Source: Sphingobacterium corticibacterium (GTDB lineage Bacteria; Bacteroidota; Bacteroidia; Sphingobacteriales; Sphingobacteriaceae). Taken from it: a stretch of DNA of 64,000 nt. A program made the translations under genes and the position numbers. The notes below the pieces were generated by a model. The model was not told where the DNA came from, did no database searches, and worked only from the letters and a program-made list of their open reading frames with translations. Of this stretch, positions 44,268 to 54,067 are shown one piece after another. Where the stretch lies: positions 62,001 to 126,000 of the forward strand of contig NZ_SGIT01000001.1 in NCBI RefSeq assembly GCF_004208525.1, in the 5' to 3' direction. Every line of letters begins with the position of its first letter. Within the stretch, counting starts at the first letter, position 1.

Positions 44268-44287
44268 AATTGTTATTTAGAACAATT
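44268..44287 (+). promoter_or_regulatory. Dyad just upstream of the TonB receptor start
   Basis: AATTGTT-ATTTAG-AACAATT is a perfect 7-6-7 inverted repeat ending 8 bp before the ATG at 44296. It could be an operator or a hairpin masking the translation start. Confidence 0.4.
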
Positions 44288-44295
44288 AAAAATAA

Positions 44296-46674
44296 ATGTT
44301 TGGTCGATTAGAGATCTTAAAAAAGATTCTTTTTTTTATGTTACTGTTGCTTCCCGTAGTTGCATTCTGTCAAGAGAAATATACCATAACAGGAGAGGTG
44401 CGATTGGCAGATATCGGAGAGACTTCCGATCAGATCATATTAACACTCTGGCCCGACCAAAAGATACAGAAGCCGAATACAGAAGGACAGTTTGTTTTCA
44501 GTGAGCTTTACGAAGGATCTTACAGATTACGGGTGCAACATGTTGGCTATGTTTCGCAAGAGCTTGAAGTCATGCTGGAAGGGAACGACGTGAATTTGGA
44601 TATTGTGCTGGAAATGGAAAGCTATGCGATAGAAGAAGTTGCGGTGCAGGGGAAACAAGTGGCAGTGGACAATCTCGTGAAGGCCGAAAATGCAGCTATG
44701 CCTGTCACTGTTATTACGCGTAGGGAAATCGAATTAATGGGCAGCAGGCGATTGGACGAGATCATGAAAGAGCAGACGGGTGTGGCGGTCGTCAATGATA
44801 TCGCCAGTGGATCGCGTGCCATCGGGGTACAGGTACAAGGTTTTAGCAGTAATTATGTAATGGTGCTGATCGATGGACAGCCTATGTTGGGAAGAAATAA
44901 TGGCAATTTTGATTTGTCCCGCATCTCGGTGACGAATGTGGAACGTATTGAAATGATAAAAGGAGCCTCTTCGTGTTTATATGGGAGCGATGCTTTAGGG
45001 GGCGCAATCAATATCATTACACGAAATGGAGCCATTACGCCACAGGCACATGCTTCTCTCCTGTATGGTAGCTTAAACACGGTGGATGCTACCGCGGAAG
45101 CGGAAACACCTTTTGCAAATCAACGCGGATCTGTCGTTGTTTCCGGGAACTATTATAAGACCGATGGTTTCAATACCGATTCGAAATATATGATCGGTGG
45201 AACAACCATACCACCTTATCGTAATTATAGTTTTCAAGGAAGGGCACGATATCGATTGTCCAGAGATGGTACATTGGGAGTAACCGCAAGATACACCGAA
45301 GGGAACTCCGAAATGATGAATATCTGGTCTGATGAATGGATCAACAAAGATAAACAAACGGATCGTGATTTAAATCTTTCCGCTAGTTATGATCATAACT
45401 TTACCAATGGTGTACGAAGTATGAGCCGCTATTATTTTACCCGATACGAAAATGAAATGCAAGCTAACTGGATCAATCAGAATGCGTTAATCGGAGCAGA
45501 AAAGTTTGGACAACAAGCACATCGATTGGAACAGCAGTTTGCGTATGCACCTATTCATAGCGTCCAATTGACAGGGGGAATAGGCGGGAGTTTGGAACTG
45601 ATGGATAATAAAGATTTAGGTCAAGAAAGAAATTTAAATACGGTATTTGCTTATCTACAGACCGAATGGCAGGCCTTAGCAAGACTACGAACAACAACTG
45701 GGTTAAGATATGATCACACGAATGTTTATCATGGTCGTGTGAGTCCGAGCTTGGGCCTGCAATATAATTTATCGGAAGCCTGGTTGATGAAGGCGGGTAT
45801 TGGCGCTGGTTTCAAAGCGCCGGATTATAAGATGCGTTATCAGGTTTTTTATAATCCGGCTGCAAATTATATGGTTGTTGGGACCGATCAAGTGCGTGAA
45901 GTGATGGAAGCGTTGGATAGAAATGGCGAACTGAGCTTTCAGAATTCCTATATGCTTAACTTGACCGCGGGTAATCTGAAAGCGGAAAATAGCCTCTCTA
46001 CTAATGTGGGTTTCGTCTGGAATCCTCATGGCCGTTTGCGAGCGGAAGCTTCCGTTTTTTATCACCGTATCGCTAATCAGATCAATGCGGTAGCGGTCGG
46101 GAACGGAACTACGATAGGACAAATTTTTACGTATCGCAATTTGCCTCGTGCGGCTAACAAAGGCTTTGAACTGTCTATGGCTTATCACCCCTTGGAAAAT
46201 CTGAACTTATCTGTGGGATACCAATATTTGATTGCCAAGGATTTATCGGTGTTAGATAGTATCCGTGCCGGTAACTATCCCTATAACCAAATGATCAACA
46301 ATCCAATAACCGGAGAATCCCGCCCTGTAAAAGAGAATGATTATTGGGGAATTGAAGATCGCTCGCGTCACATGATCAATCTAAAGGCAACATATGAATA
46401 CCGACCCTGGAACACGACATTCAATTTACGGGCAAATATCCGTGGAAGATATCCCTTTCAGGAAATTAACGGTAATCAGTTTATTGATGAGTACGATGCG
46501 TTTGTCCCCGATCATACCCTGTTAAATTTGACGGTAAAGAAAAGGGTGTGGAAGAACAAACTGACCGTTCGTCTTATAGCAGACAATCTATTGGGATTTA
46601 CGCACCGGTATATGCCCGGACAGCCGGGCAGGGTCATATTGGGCGGTATGAGTTATCGATGGTTTAAGGAATAA
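44296..46674 (+). CDS. TonB-dependent heme receptor
   Basis: A 792-residue outer-membrane receptor: signal peptide ending at about residue 27, a carboxypeptidase-regulatory-like beta-sandwich (30-112, YTITGEVRLADIGETSD to LDIVLEME), a TonB box near IEEVAVQGK, the plug domain (about 130-250 with VQGFSSNYVMVLIDGQPM and GSDALGGAINIIT) and a C-terminal beta-barrel. It should import heme or a heme-protein-derived ligand by TonB energy. Downstream are two HmuY-like lipoproteins and a heme oxygenase, and divergent is the hmuTUV importer, which makes the heme substrate likely. Confidence 0.92.
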   Translation: MFGRLEILKKILFFMLLLLPVVAFCQEKYTITGEVRLADIGETSDQIILTLWPDQKIQKPNTEGQFVFSELYEGSYRLRVQHVGYVSQELEVMLEGNDVNLDIVLEMESYAIEEVAVQGKQVAVDNLVKAENAAMPVTVITRREIELMGSRRLDEIMKEQTGVAVVNDIASGSRAIGVQVQGFSSNYVMVLIDGQPMLGRNNGNFDLSRISVTNVERIEMIKGASSCLYGSDALGGAINIITRNGAITPQAHASLLYGSLNTVDATAEAETPFANQRGSVVVSGNYYKTDGFNTDSKYMIGGTTIPPYRNYSFQGRARYRLSRDGTLGVTARYTEGNSEMMNIWSDEWINKDKQTDRDLNLSASYDHNFTNGVRSMSRYYFTRYENEMQANWINQNALIGAEKFGQQAHRLEQQFAYAPIHSVQLTGGIGGSLELMDNKDLGQERNLNTVFAYLQTEWQALARLRTTTGLRYDHTNVYHGRVSPSLGLQYNLSEAWLMKAGIGAGFKAPDYKMRYQVFYNPAANYMVVGTDQVREVMEALDRNGELSFQNSYMLNLTAGNLKAENSLSTNVGFVWNPHGRLRAEASVFYHRIANQINAVAVGNGTTIGQIFTYRNLPRAANKGFELSMAYHPLENLNLSVGYQYLIAKDLSVLDSIRAGNYPYNQMINNPITGESRPVKENDYWGIEDRSRHMINLKATYEYRPWNTTFNLRANIRGRYPFQEINGNQFIDEYDAFVPDHTLLNLTVKKRVWKNKLTVRLIADNLLGFTHRYMPGQPGRVILGGMSYRWFKE

Positions 46675-46710
46675 TTGTCTTAAGAAGACTGAAAATTAAT
46701 ATAGAAGAGC

Positions 46711-47466
46711 ATGATGAAAACAAGAGATATGATTATCAACGAACTAAAACCACTTATTGCATGGGGAAGAATGGGTAAATGTCTATTTGGTATCGTAGTA
46801 TTGCTTACAATGTGTGCTTGTGGAAAGGATAACGATGTAGCTCCACCGTTAGAGGATGGCCGTAGCATAGTGATTTACGATCTTCCGGGAGATACCGAGG
46901 CTTCTATGGGAGAAGGTGTTGACGGAAAGGAGCAACGAGATGCTTATACCTTTTTATTTCGCTTTCGCGACCAAAGGCAGATATGGATCAAAACAAAAGA
47001 AGATTCTTTGAAATGGCTGAAGACATTAGATTGGGACATCGCCTTCACAAGAGAGTACAATTCGGAAGTACATATTAATAACGCGCAGCATACACGAAGT
47101 CCCGGGTTTGACGGTCTTGCAACGAATACAGCAGTTGTGATGATTAATCAATCCTATGATGCGGTAACAATTGCACCGAGTGATGAAGAATTCGATAAAA
47201 GTAATATTGATCGTATAGGATGGGCTTTTTCCGAATCGTCCAGTGGCTGGTTTCGCTATAGTTTAGACACACACCTCATGCAGCCATTGCCTAATCGTAC
47301 TTATGTTATTCGATTGCCTAATGGTAAATATGCAAAACTACAATTGATCAATGCTTATAAGGGAAACCCACCAGTGGTAACGAATATGAATTGGCCGGCA
47401 CCTTATTTCACTTTTAAGTATTATGTGCAGGAGGATGGTAGTAAAAATTTAAAAACAAGCGAATAA
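46711..47466 (+). CDS. HmuY-family heme-binding lipoprotein, single domain
   Basis: A 251-residue lipoprotein (lipobox MCAC at Cys37 if started at 46711; an ATG at 46771 would give a more standard signal MGKCLFGIVVLLTMCAC). The mature part follows the HmuY pattern: a strand-rich AYTFLFRFRDQRQIWIKTK segment, LDWDIAFTREYNSEVHINN, IGWAFSESSSGWFRYSLDTH, and VIRLPNGKYAKLQLINAYK. HmuY of Porphyromonas binds heme at the cell surface and hands it to the HmuR receptor. The gene begins 36 bp after the TonB receptor gene, so they are cotranscribed. Confidence 0.85.
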   Translation: MMKTRDMIINELKPLIAWGRMGKCLFGIVVLLTMCACGKDNDVAPPLEDGRSIVIYDLPGDTEASMGEGVDGKEQRDAYTFLFRFRDQRQIWIKTKEDSLKWLKTLDWDIAFTREYNSEVHINNAQHTRSPGFDGLATNTAVVMINQSYDAVTIAPSDEEFDKSNIDRIGWAFSESSSGWFRYSLDTHLMQPLPNRTYVIRLPNGKYAKLQLINAYKGNPPVVTNMNWPAPYFTFKYYVQEDGSKNLKTSE

Positions 47467-47514
47467 TTTACGGTTGTAGAAACCACATTTAGATAACTTT
47501 TTAACTATTTTATA

Positions 47515-48873
47515 ATGAACAAACTATTTAGAATTGCTTTACTAGCATGTTTTATTACAGTTGGCTTCACGTCATGTGAAAAGGACAATAGCATGCCAGA
47601 TGAGGATACTGATCAAGAACATCAGCCGAAAATCATTGTCCAAGATGGTGAAACGAAAGATTTGGCAGATGTATCAACTACATCAAATACCCAAGGAACA
47701 ATTAGTCGGTACGGAGAACGTTATACCTTGCGTAATTTCCGACAATTTGTCGTTGAAGACAATGAAGCAACGGAAAACGTGGCGACGACATTCTATTTTG
47801 ATTTTAAAGAGAATGACGCGGTTGCCGCGGAGGATGCACCTCTTACTTGGATTGCAGAAGCAAGGGAAATGGGCGTTCAACCCAATACCGCAAAAGGATA
47901 TACTTTATCCTATATAGACAAAAGATTTGGAGCGGTGACAGCTGACGATGAGTTTACAACGGTAGAGAAAATGGGAATTGCTTTTGCTCCGACGGCTATT
48001 GGTTGGGCGACTTATAACATGCAGACACATACCGTAGAAGCTGTGGCAGGCCGTACATTGGTACTTTCAAAAGATGGGGAGCCACAGTTTAAGTTTCAGA
48101 TAAGGAGCATCTATTCCGATGAAACACCGAATAACGAAAGCGGGCCAACGAATTATATCTATTATACTGTCGATTATCAAGATATTAATAAGACTGGTGA
48201 AAACGATGATATACAAGATAACGAAAACTATTACAAACTTATCCGTGTTGAAAATCTGCCTATTGCCCCAACTGACGAAGGGTCTGAACCGAACGAGTCT
48301 GGTTTTTATTTTTACAGTTTGTCGGAAAATAAATCGATAACGCAGGATGCCGTTAAGTCTAGCAAGTGGGATTTAGCTTTTGGAGGTATGTTTACAAGTT
48401 TCTTATCGGGTAACAATGGAACGGACGAAGGAAATCGTGGTGTAGGAAGTAACGCAATAGGCGGTATTGCCATCGTAGAAAGTACGTTTGATGATGTTAA
48501 GCAACTCCCAGCGGGCATCGAATTCAAGACGGGTAAAGATGTGATAGGTACAGATGACCAAGGGGCTTTTGGAGCAGGCATCGGTTGGTATTTGTACGAT
48601 TTTGATGGAAAGTTGGTGCGCGAAGGGGCAGAAGAAGATAAACACGTAGCCTATGCACTGGCTGAACCGATTACCAAAAAAGATGGAGCTGTTATCAAGC
48701 CACGTACCGTTATCGTGAAAACTGCTAATGGCGATTATGCAAAAATAAAAATGATTTCTTGTTACAAAGACTTGTTTAGTCAAGAAGAATGGAAGCGAGG
48801 AGAAGCGATTATGTATGCGACATTTGAATATGTGTTGATTCCGGGAGATCGTAATACTTTTGAGATTAGATAG
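47515..48873 (+). CDS. Tandem HmuY-domain lipoprotein
   Basis: A 452-residue lipoprotein (lipobox FTSC, Cys21). It contains two HmuY-like units. Unit 1 (about 60-225): TTFYFDFKENDAV, IAFAPTAIGWATYNMQTHTV and FKFQIRSIYS. Unit 2 (about 260-452): SGFYFYSLSENKSITQDAV, SKWDLAFGGMFTSF, GIGWYLYDFDGKLV and YAKIKMISCYKDLF. Ordinary HmuY proteins are about 200-250 residues, so this is a duplication, possibly holding two hemes or bridging to two partners. It follows the single-domain homologue after 48 bp. Confidence 0.8.
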   Translation: MNKLFRIALLACFITVGFTSCEKDNSMPDEDTDQEHQPKIIVQDGETKDLADVSTTSNTQGTISRYGERYTLRNFRQFVVEDNEATENVATTFYFDFKENDAVAAEDAPLTWIAEAREMGVQPNTAKGYTLSYIDKRFGAVTADDEFTTVEKMGIAFAPTAIGWATYNMQTHTVEAVAGRTLVLSKDGEPQFKFQIRSIYSDETPNNESGPTNYIYYTVDYQDINKTGENDDIQDNENYYKLIRVENLPIAPTDEGSEPNESGFYFYSLSENKSITQDAVKSSKWDLAFGGMFTSFLSGNNGTDEGNRGVGSNAIGGIAIVESTFDDVKQLPAGIEFKTGKDVIGTDDQGAFGAGIGWYLYDFDGKLVREGAEEDKHVAYALAEPITKKDGAVIKPRTVIVKTANGDYAKIKMISCYKDLFSQEEWKRGEAIMYATFEYVLIPGDRNTFEIR

Positions 48874-48977
48874 GTATGTGAAATGTCGTTTTGCAGACAT
48901 AAAACGTCGGATTTCAGCATACAATCAGGAGGATTAATACTAATCTTTGTATTAAATCAGTTTATAATAGAAAAGAT

Positions 48978-49535
48978 ATGTTAAGTCAAAATATCAAAGA
49001 AAACACAAAAGAGGCACACCAAACTTTAGAGAGCGTGGTCGTGAGACAACTTAAAGCCGTTCGGTCGGGTGCGGATTATGCGGAGGTGCTTAAGAATTTT
49101 TATGCTTATTTTAATGCAGTAGAAAAAAACATAGCACCGTTTATCACACCAGAAGTATTGCCCGATTATACGGAACGACGTAACTCATCACATATCAAAG
49201 CCGATATCGAAGAGCTTGGCGGCAATGTTGATAACTTGCCTGTGACGGCAGCACCCCTTGTCAATAACACATTGGAAGCATTGAGCGCGCTATACGTATT
49301 GGAAGGCTCCATTATGGGCGGACCCTACATCGTACAGATGTTAAATAAATATGGTGTGACGAAAGGAACATCCTTCTTTTCCGGTTATGGAGAAGATACT
49401 GGCAAAATGTGGGGTAAATTTGTTGCCGTGCTGAATCAGTACGGTGAAAATCCCGAAACGCATAACCACGCGATCGAAGTTGCCAATGAGACGTTCGCAC
49501 GTTTTGGAGACGTATTTAAAGGCGTAACCGTCTAA
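48978..49535 (+). CDS. Biliverdin-producing heme oxygenase
   Basis: A 185-residue heme oxygenase, which opens the heme ring to biliverdin, CO and iron. The proximal ligand is His14 in the NTKEAHQTLE motif, and the distal helix with the glycine-rich ALYVLEGSIMGGPYIVQML stretch is at about residues 105-125. Length is typical of bacterial HemO/BphO. It lies 104 bp after the tandem HmuY gene and finishes the uptake-to-degradation path of the locus. A bacterial phytochrome gene, the other usual neighbour of such enzymes, is not here. Confidence 0.9.
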   Translation: MLSQNIKENTKEAHQTLESVVVRQLKAVRSGADYAEVLKNFYAYFNAVEKNIAPFITPEVLPDYTERRNSSHIKADIEELGGNVDNLPVTAAPLVNNTLEALSALYVLEGSIMGGPYIVQMLNKYGVTKGTSFFSGYGEDTGKMWGKFVAVLNQYGENPETHNHAIEVANETFARFGDVFKGVTV

Positions 49536-49557
49536 TAATTTTAATGCTTTAATTAAG

Positions 49558-49583
49558 ATCCCCGCCCTAGCGGGGATTTTTTT
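49558..49583 (+). terminator. Intrinsic terminator of the heme oxygenase gene
   Basis: The stem ATCCCCGC, loop CCTA, GCGGGGAT, then a run of T residues. Confidence 0.92.
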
Positions 49584-49660
49584 GTTTTCTTTTTTTTAAA
49601 AATTATTGTACTTTAATAGCACCGTAAAATCAATACTAAATTAAATAAATAAAAAAGAGT

Positions 49661-52117
49661 ATGGCTGAATCCCAAAAAAAAGGAGAGATTGCTACGGATA
49701 TATTAGAGGAGGAAACACTAGATAATATCCATCACGTCAACAACCCTGTGCTTGATGTGCCCGCAGTAGAAAAAAAATATTTGAATAAAGTTCTTTCGTA
49801 TGTGAAGCAAGGGAATGTATTTGTCTTTACAGACGGAAAAGCCAGTATAGAAGTAAAGGTGTTTTCGGACGAAATCATCCGGGTGCGTTTGGCGCCAAGA
49901 AGCTTGTTTCTGGATGATTTTTCTTATGCCATTAAGAAAGATTTGGATATACATCCTACCTCTTTTTCCATTGTAGAAACAGCGGATGCTTTTATCATCA
50001 AGACCAGTGTTGTCGTTTGTCGCATACAAAAAGAAGGTTTTCTAGTCTCGTTTGAGAAACTGGATGGCAAAGTGATGAATGCCGACCAACAACCCATGCA
50101 TTGGGAAGAGAATCCGGACTTCGGAGGGTACTATGTCTATTGTACCAAGCATACTCCTCCTGACGAAGCTTTTTTTGGCTTAGGTGATAAATCTACCCAT
50201 CTGAACTTACGTGGAAGAAGATTCCAAAATTGGAATTCGGATACCTATGGTTTTGGTTTTAACCAAGATCCGCTCTACAAGACTATTCCGTTTTATATCG
50301 GTGTAACAGGCGGTGATGCTTATGGTGTTTTTTTCGATAATACGTTTAGGACATATTTCGACTTCGCTGCCGAACAGCCTGACCAGACCAGCTATTGGTC
50401 GGAGGGAGGAGAGTTACAATATTACTATATCCATGGACCGCAGATGATGGATGTCGTGAAACGCTATCACGAACTGACAGGCACGCACTATATGCCTCCG
50501 TTATGGGCAATTGGATACCATCAGTGCAGATGGAGTTATTATCCCGAAGCCAATGTACGGGAAGTTGCTAGTCAGTTCCGTAAACGTCAAATACCGTGTG
50601 ATGCTATTTACCTAGATATCGATTATATGGACGGTTACCGTTGTTTTACTTGGAATAAACGCTATTTCCCCGATCCGCGGAAAATGATTTCCGATTTAGC
50701 GGCGGATGGCTTTAGAACCGTTGTGATGATCGATCCGGGTATTAAAGTGGACGAAGATTATTGGGTGTTCAACGAGGGTAAAGAAAATAAATACTTCTGC
50801 CGTCGGGGAGACGACTACTATATGGAAGGGTATGTATGGCCGGGCCGTTGCCAATTTCCGGATTATACCAACCCCAAAGTACGGGAATGGTGGGGAACCT
50901 TATACCGGGGTTTGGTAGAAGATGGCGTGGCTGGCGTATGGAATGATATGAATGAACCCGCCGTTTTCGGTCGCGGAACATTCCCGGATGACGTACGGCA
51001 TTATTTTGAGGGACTAAGAGGCTCTCACCGGAAAGCACATAATATATATGGTATGCAGATGGTGCGCTCGACGTATGATGGATTAAAAAAACTTCAGAAA
51101 AATAGACGTCCATTTACCATCACCCGTGCCGCCTATGCCGGGGTACAACGTTATTCATCTGTCTGGACCGGAGACAATATCGCAACTTGGGAACATTTAA
51201 AGATAGGTATACTTCAGCTGCAACGCTTGTCGATTTCGGGCCTGTCTTTTTGTGGTACGGATATCGGTGGATTTACCGGCGAGCCCGACGGTGAACTTTA
51301 TACCCGGTGGATGCAATTCGGAGTGTTTTCTCCGTTTATGCGGGTTCACTCGGCCGGCGATACCCGGGATAGGGAGCCGTGGAGCTTTGGCCCTGAATGG
51401 GAAGCTATCTGTAAAAAATTTATTGAGCTTCGTTATAAATTATTACCTTACATCTATACGGCATTCTGGCGTCAACATAAATACCGGGAACCAATTTTGC
51501 GTCCTATTTCATTACTGGAACAACATAAGCCCGAAAATCTAATGCGCGAGGAAGAATTTGCGTTTGGGCATAATATCCTTGTTTCGCCGGTTATTCAACC
51601 CGGTCAGCAATCCAAGATTGTGTATCTGCCCGAAGGTAACTGGTATTATTATTTTGACCATACCATGCTGGAGGGCGGACAGGAGCACAACGTGAAAACG
51701 CCGTTAGACGAAATGCCGATTTTTGTTCGTGGAGGAAGCGTTATTCCCGAATTTCCGGTGATGCAATATACGATGGAGAAGAACATAGATACCTTAAAAT
51801 TAAATGTCTTCTGGGGGCAGGGGCGATATGAATCCCATGTTTACATCGACCATGGAGAAACGTTTGCTTACGAACAAAGTGTATACAACGAAAAATATTT
51901 TATAATCGAGGGAGAACAAAATAGCTTAACGATCGTCCAACATATAGAAGGGTTGTATCACGAACGTTTCGATAGCTACAAAATATACATTGTCGGACTT
52001 CCATTCGATGTCCATCACGTAGAGGTAGATGGCGATATATTAGAGACATTGGTGGATGAAGAAGGGAAGTATTATATCACCGTTGAAAAAGAATTTAGAC
52101 GGTTAACTATTTCGTGA
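49661..52117 (+). CDS. GH31 alpha-glucosidase-family glycoside hydrolase
   Basis: An 818-residue retaining alpha-glycosidase of family 31. The N-terminal beta-sandwich is followed by the TIM barrel with GYHQCRWSYYPEANVREV, YLDIDYMDGYRCFTWNK and the nucleophile motif WNDMNEP (Asp429); the SFCGTDIGGFTGEPDGEL segment carries the acid/base region and FMRVHSAGDTRDREPW follows. No signal peptide is visible, so it is probably cytoplasmic and acts on maltose, maltodextrin or glycogen-derived oligosaccharides. It heads the glycogen operon: glgB starts 42 bp downstream. Confidence 0.93.
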   Translation: MAESQKKGEIATDILEEETLDNIHHVNNPVLDVPAVEKKYLNKVLSYVKQGNVFVFTDGKASIEVKVFSDEIIRVRLAPRSLFLDDFSYAIKKDLDIHPTSFSIVETADAFIIKTSVVVCRIQKEGFLVSFEKLDGKVMNADQQPMHWEENPDFGGYYVYCTKHTPPDEAFFGLGDKSTHLNLRGRRFQNWNSDTYGFGFNQDPLYKTIPFYIGVTGGDAYGVFFDNTFRTYFDFAAEQPDQTSYWSEGGELQYYYIHGPQMMDVVKRYHELTGTHYMPPLWAIGYHQCRWSYYPEANVREVASQFRKRQIPCDAIYLDIDYMDGYRCFTWNKRYFPDPRKMISDLAADGFRTVVMIDPGIKVDEDYWVFNEGKENKYFCRRGDDYYMEGYVWPGRCQFPDYTNPKVREWWGTLYRGLVEDGVAGVWNDMNEPAVFGRGTFPDDVRHYFEGLRGSHRKAHNIYGMQMVRSTYDGLKKLQKNRRPFTITRAAYAGVQRYSSVWTGDNIATWEHLKIGILQLQRLSISGLSFCGTDIGGFTGEPDGELYTRWMQFGVFSPFMRVHSAGDTRDREPWSFGPEWEAICKKFIELRYKLLPYIYTAFWRQHKYREPILRPISLLEQHKPENLMREEEFAFGHNILVSPVIQPGQQSKIVYLPEGNWYYYFDHTMLEGGQEHNVKTPLDEMPIFVRGGSVIPEFPVMQYTMEKNIDTLKLNVFWGQGRYESHVYIDHGETFAYEQSVYNEKYFIIEGEQNSLTIVQHIEGLYHERFDSYKIYIVGLPFDVHHVEVDGDILETLVDEEGKYYITVEKEFRRLTIS

Positions 52118-52159
52118 ATTTAAAAATAAGTGAACATAACATTATAAACAACTTAAATT

Positions 52160-54064
52160 ATGAGGCAGGCAGTAGAAGTATATTCGTTATTCACGGACTT
52201 CGATATTAGCTTATTTCGTGCCGGAAGACACTTTAAACTGTATGAAAAGTTCGGTTCACATACGGTGACGCACAATGGTAAAGAGGGCGTACATTTTGCT
52301 GTCTGGGCACCCAACGCAGCATCGATTTCGGTCATCGGTAATTTCAACGGGTGGAATCCTCATAGCCATCCATTATTTGTCCGGTGGGATAGTAGTGGTA
52401 TTTGGGAGGGATTTATTGAAGGATTGAAGTTGGGCGAGGTCTATAAATACCATATCCATTCGAATACCGGCGAGCGTCTCGAAAAAGCAGATCCATTTGC
52501 CTTGGTGAACGAACAGCCACCGCATACCGCGTCTGTCGTTGGTACGACTTGGTTTCAATGGAATGACCAAACCTGGATGCGACAAAGACAGGAGCATAAT
52601 GCACTTGACAAACCCTTTGCCGTGTACGAAATGCACATAGGTTCCTGGCTACGCGACCCGTCAGATCCCGAACGTTTTCTGAGCTATCGGGAGATTGGCG
52701 ATAAATTAGTGCCATACCTGAAGGAAATGGGGTTTACGCATGTAGAATTTATGCCGATCATGGAACATCCGTTTTATCCTTCCTGGGGATATCAGATTAC
52801 CGGTTATTTTGCGGCTTCTTCCCGTTATGGAAGTCCGCAGGATTTGATGTGCCTTATCGAAAATCTGCATAAAAATAACATTGGCGTTATCCTGGACTGG
52901 GTTCCATCCCATTTTCCGGGGGATGCACATGGCTTGTATAGGTTCGACGGTTCACATCTCTTCGAGCACGAAGACCCTCGCAAAGGATTTCATCCGGATT
53001 GGAAATCGTATATCTTCAATTATGGACGAAATGAGGTACGCTCGTTCTTGATTTCCAATGCATTTTTCTGGCTAGATCGATATCATATCGATGGTTTACG
53101 GGTAGATGCCGTCGCGTCTATGCTCTACTTGGATTATTCCCGCAACGAAGGGGAGTGGATACCGAACGAATATGGCGGACGGGAAAATTTAGAAGCTGTA
53201 CATTTTCTGAAGGAATTTAACGAAGCAGTATATGCGCATTTCCCCGATGTACAGACGATTGCAGAGGAATCAACATCCTGGCCGGGAGTGAGCCGCCCAA
53301 CTTTCGCGAACGGGCTGGGCTTCGGCATGAAATGGATGATGGGCTGGATGCATGATACGTTAAACTATTTTAAGGAGGATCCCATTAACCGTCGGTATCA
53401 TCATGACAAGATGACCTTTGGCACAGTATATAGCTTCCATGAGAACTTTATGCTACCGTTATCACATGACGAAGTAGTACACGGTAAACAATCTCTTATA
53501 TATAAGATGCCGGGCGATGAATGGCAGAAGTTTGCCAACCTGCGGGCACTCTATTTATATATGTACACCTTTGTCGGGACGAAGCTACTGTTTATGGGTG
53601 GAGAGTTTGGCCAAACCTCCGAATGGAATGTTAACCAGTCGCTTGACTGGCATCTCACCCAATTTGAATCCCATCGAGGTATGCAGCAATTTGTGAAAGA
53701 TCTCAATATGCTATATCGGGCACAACCGGCTTTATATGAACGATCGTTTAGTCCGGATGGTTTTCAATGGTTGGAATATGGTGACCAGGAGAATAGTGTG
53801 TTTGTCTACTTGCGTCGGGGAAATGCCGCGTCCGATGATGTGTTGGTCGTACTTAATCTCACGCCTGTGGTTCGGGATTATCGTGTGGGGGTTCCTACAG
53901 CAGGTTTGTGGGAGGTAGTTCTCAATTCGGACGATGTATCGTATTATGGAAGTGGAACGCGTCAGCATGCTGCTCTTTCCGAGGAGATAGCGTGGATGGA
54001 CTGCGGGAATTCCATAGCACTTAAATTACCGCCGTTGGGCGGATTAGTCCTTAAACAAGTATAA
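52160..54064 (+). CDS. glgB: 1,4-alpha-glucan branching enzyme
   Basis: A 634-residue GH13 branching enzyme that cuts alpha-1,4 chains and reattaches them as alpha-1,6 branches. An N-terminal CBM48 domain (about 30-115; HFAVWAPNAASISVIGNFNGW) precedes the barrel with FMPIMEHPFYPSWGYQITGYFA, the nucleophile Asp in GLRVDAVASMLYLDYSR, the acid Glu in TIAEESTSWPGV, and LPLSHDEVVHG. It is shorter than the E. coli enzyme, lacking the extra N-terminal domain. Followed after 3 bp by glgA. Confidence 0.95.
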   Translation: MRQAVEVYSLFTDFDISLFRAGRHFKLYEKFGSHTVTHNGKEGVHFAVWAPNAASISVIGNFNGWNPHSHPLFVRWDSSGIWEGFIEGLKLGEVYKYHIHSNTGERLEKADPFALVNEQPPHTASVVGTTWFQWNDQTWMRQRQEHNALDKPFAVYEMHIGSWLRDPSDPERFLSYREIGDKLVPYLKEMGFTHVEFMPIMEHPFYPSWGYQITGYFAASSRYGSPQDLMCLIENLHKNNIGVILDWVPSHFPGDAHGLYRFDGSHLFEHEDPRKGFHPDWKSYIFNYGRNEVRSFLISNAFFWLDRYHIDGLRVDAVASMLYLDYSRNEGEWIPNEYGGRENLEAVHFLKEFNEAVYAHFPDVQTIAEESTSWPGVSRPTFANGLGFGMKWMMGWMHDTLNYFKEDPINRRYHHDKMTFGTVYSFHENFMLPLSHDEVVHGKQSLIYKMPGDEWQKFANLRALYLYMYTFVGTKLLFMGGEFGQTSEWNVNQSLDWHLTQFESHRGMQQFVKDLNMLYRAQPALYERSFSPDGFQWLEYGDQENSVFVYLRRGNAASDDVLVVLNLTPVVRDYRVGVPTAGLWEVVLNSDDVSYYGSGTRQHAALSEEIAWMDCGNSIALKLPPLGGLVLKQV

Positions 54065-54067
54065 AAT

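Noticed and set aside
44052-44295. Classic Fur box in the heme region
   Set aside because: No stretch resembles the GATAATGATWATCATTATC consensus closely enough.
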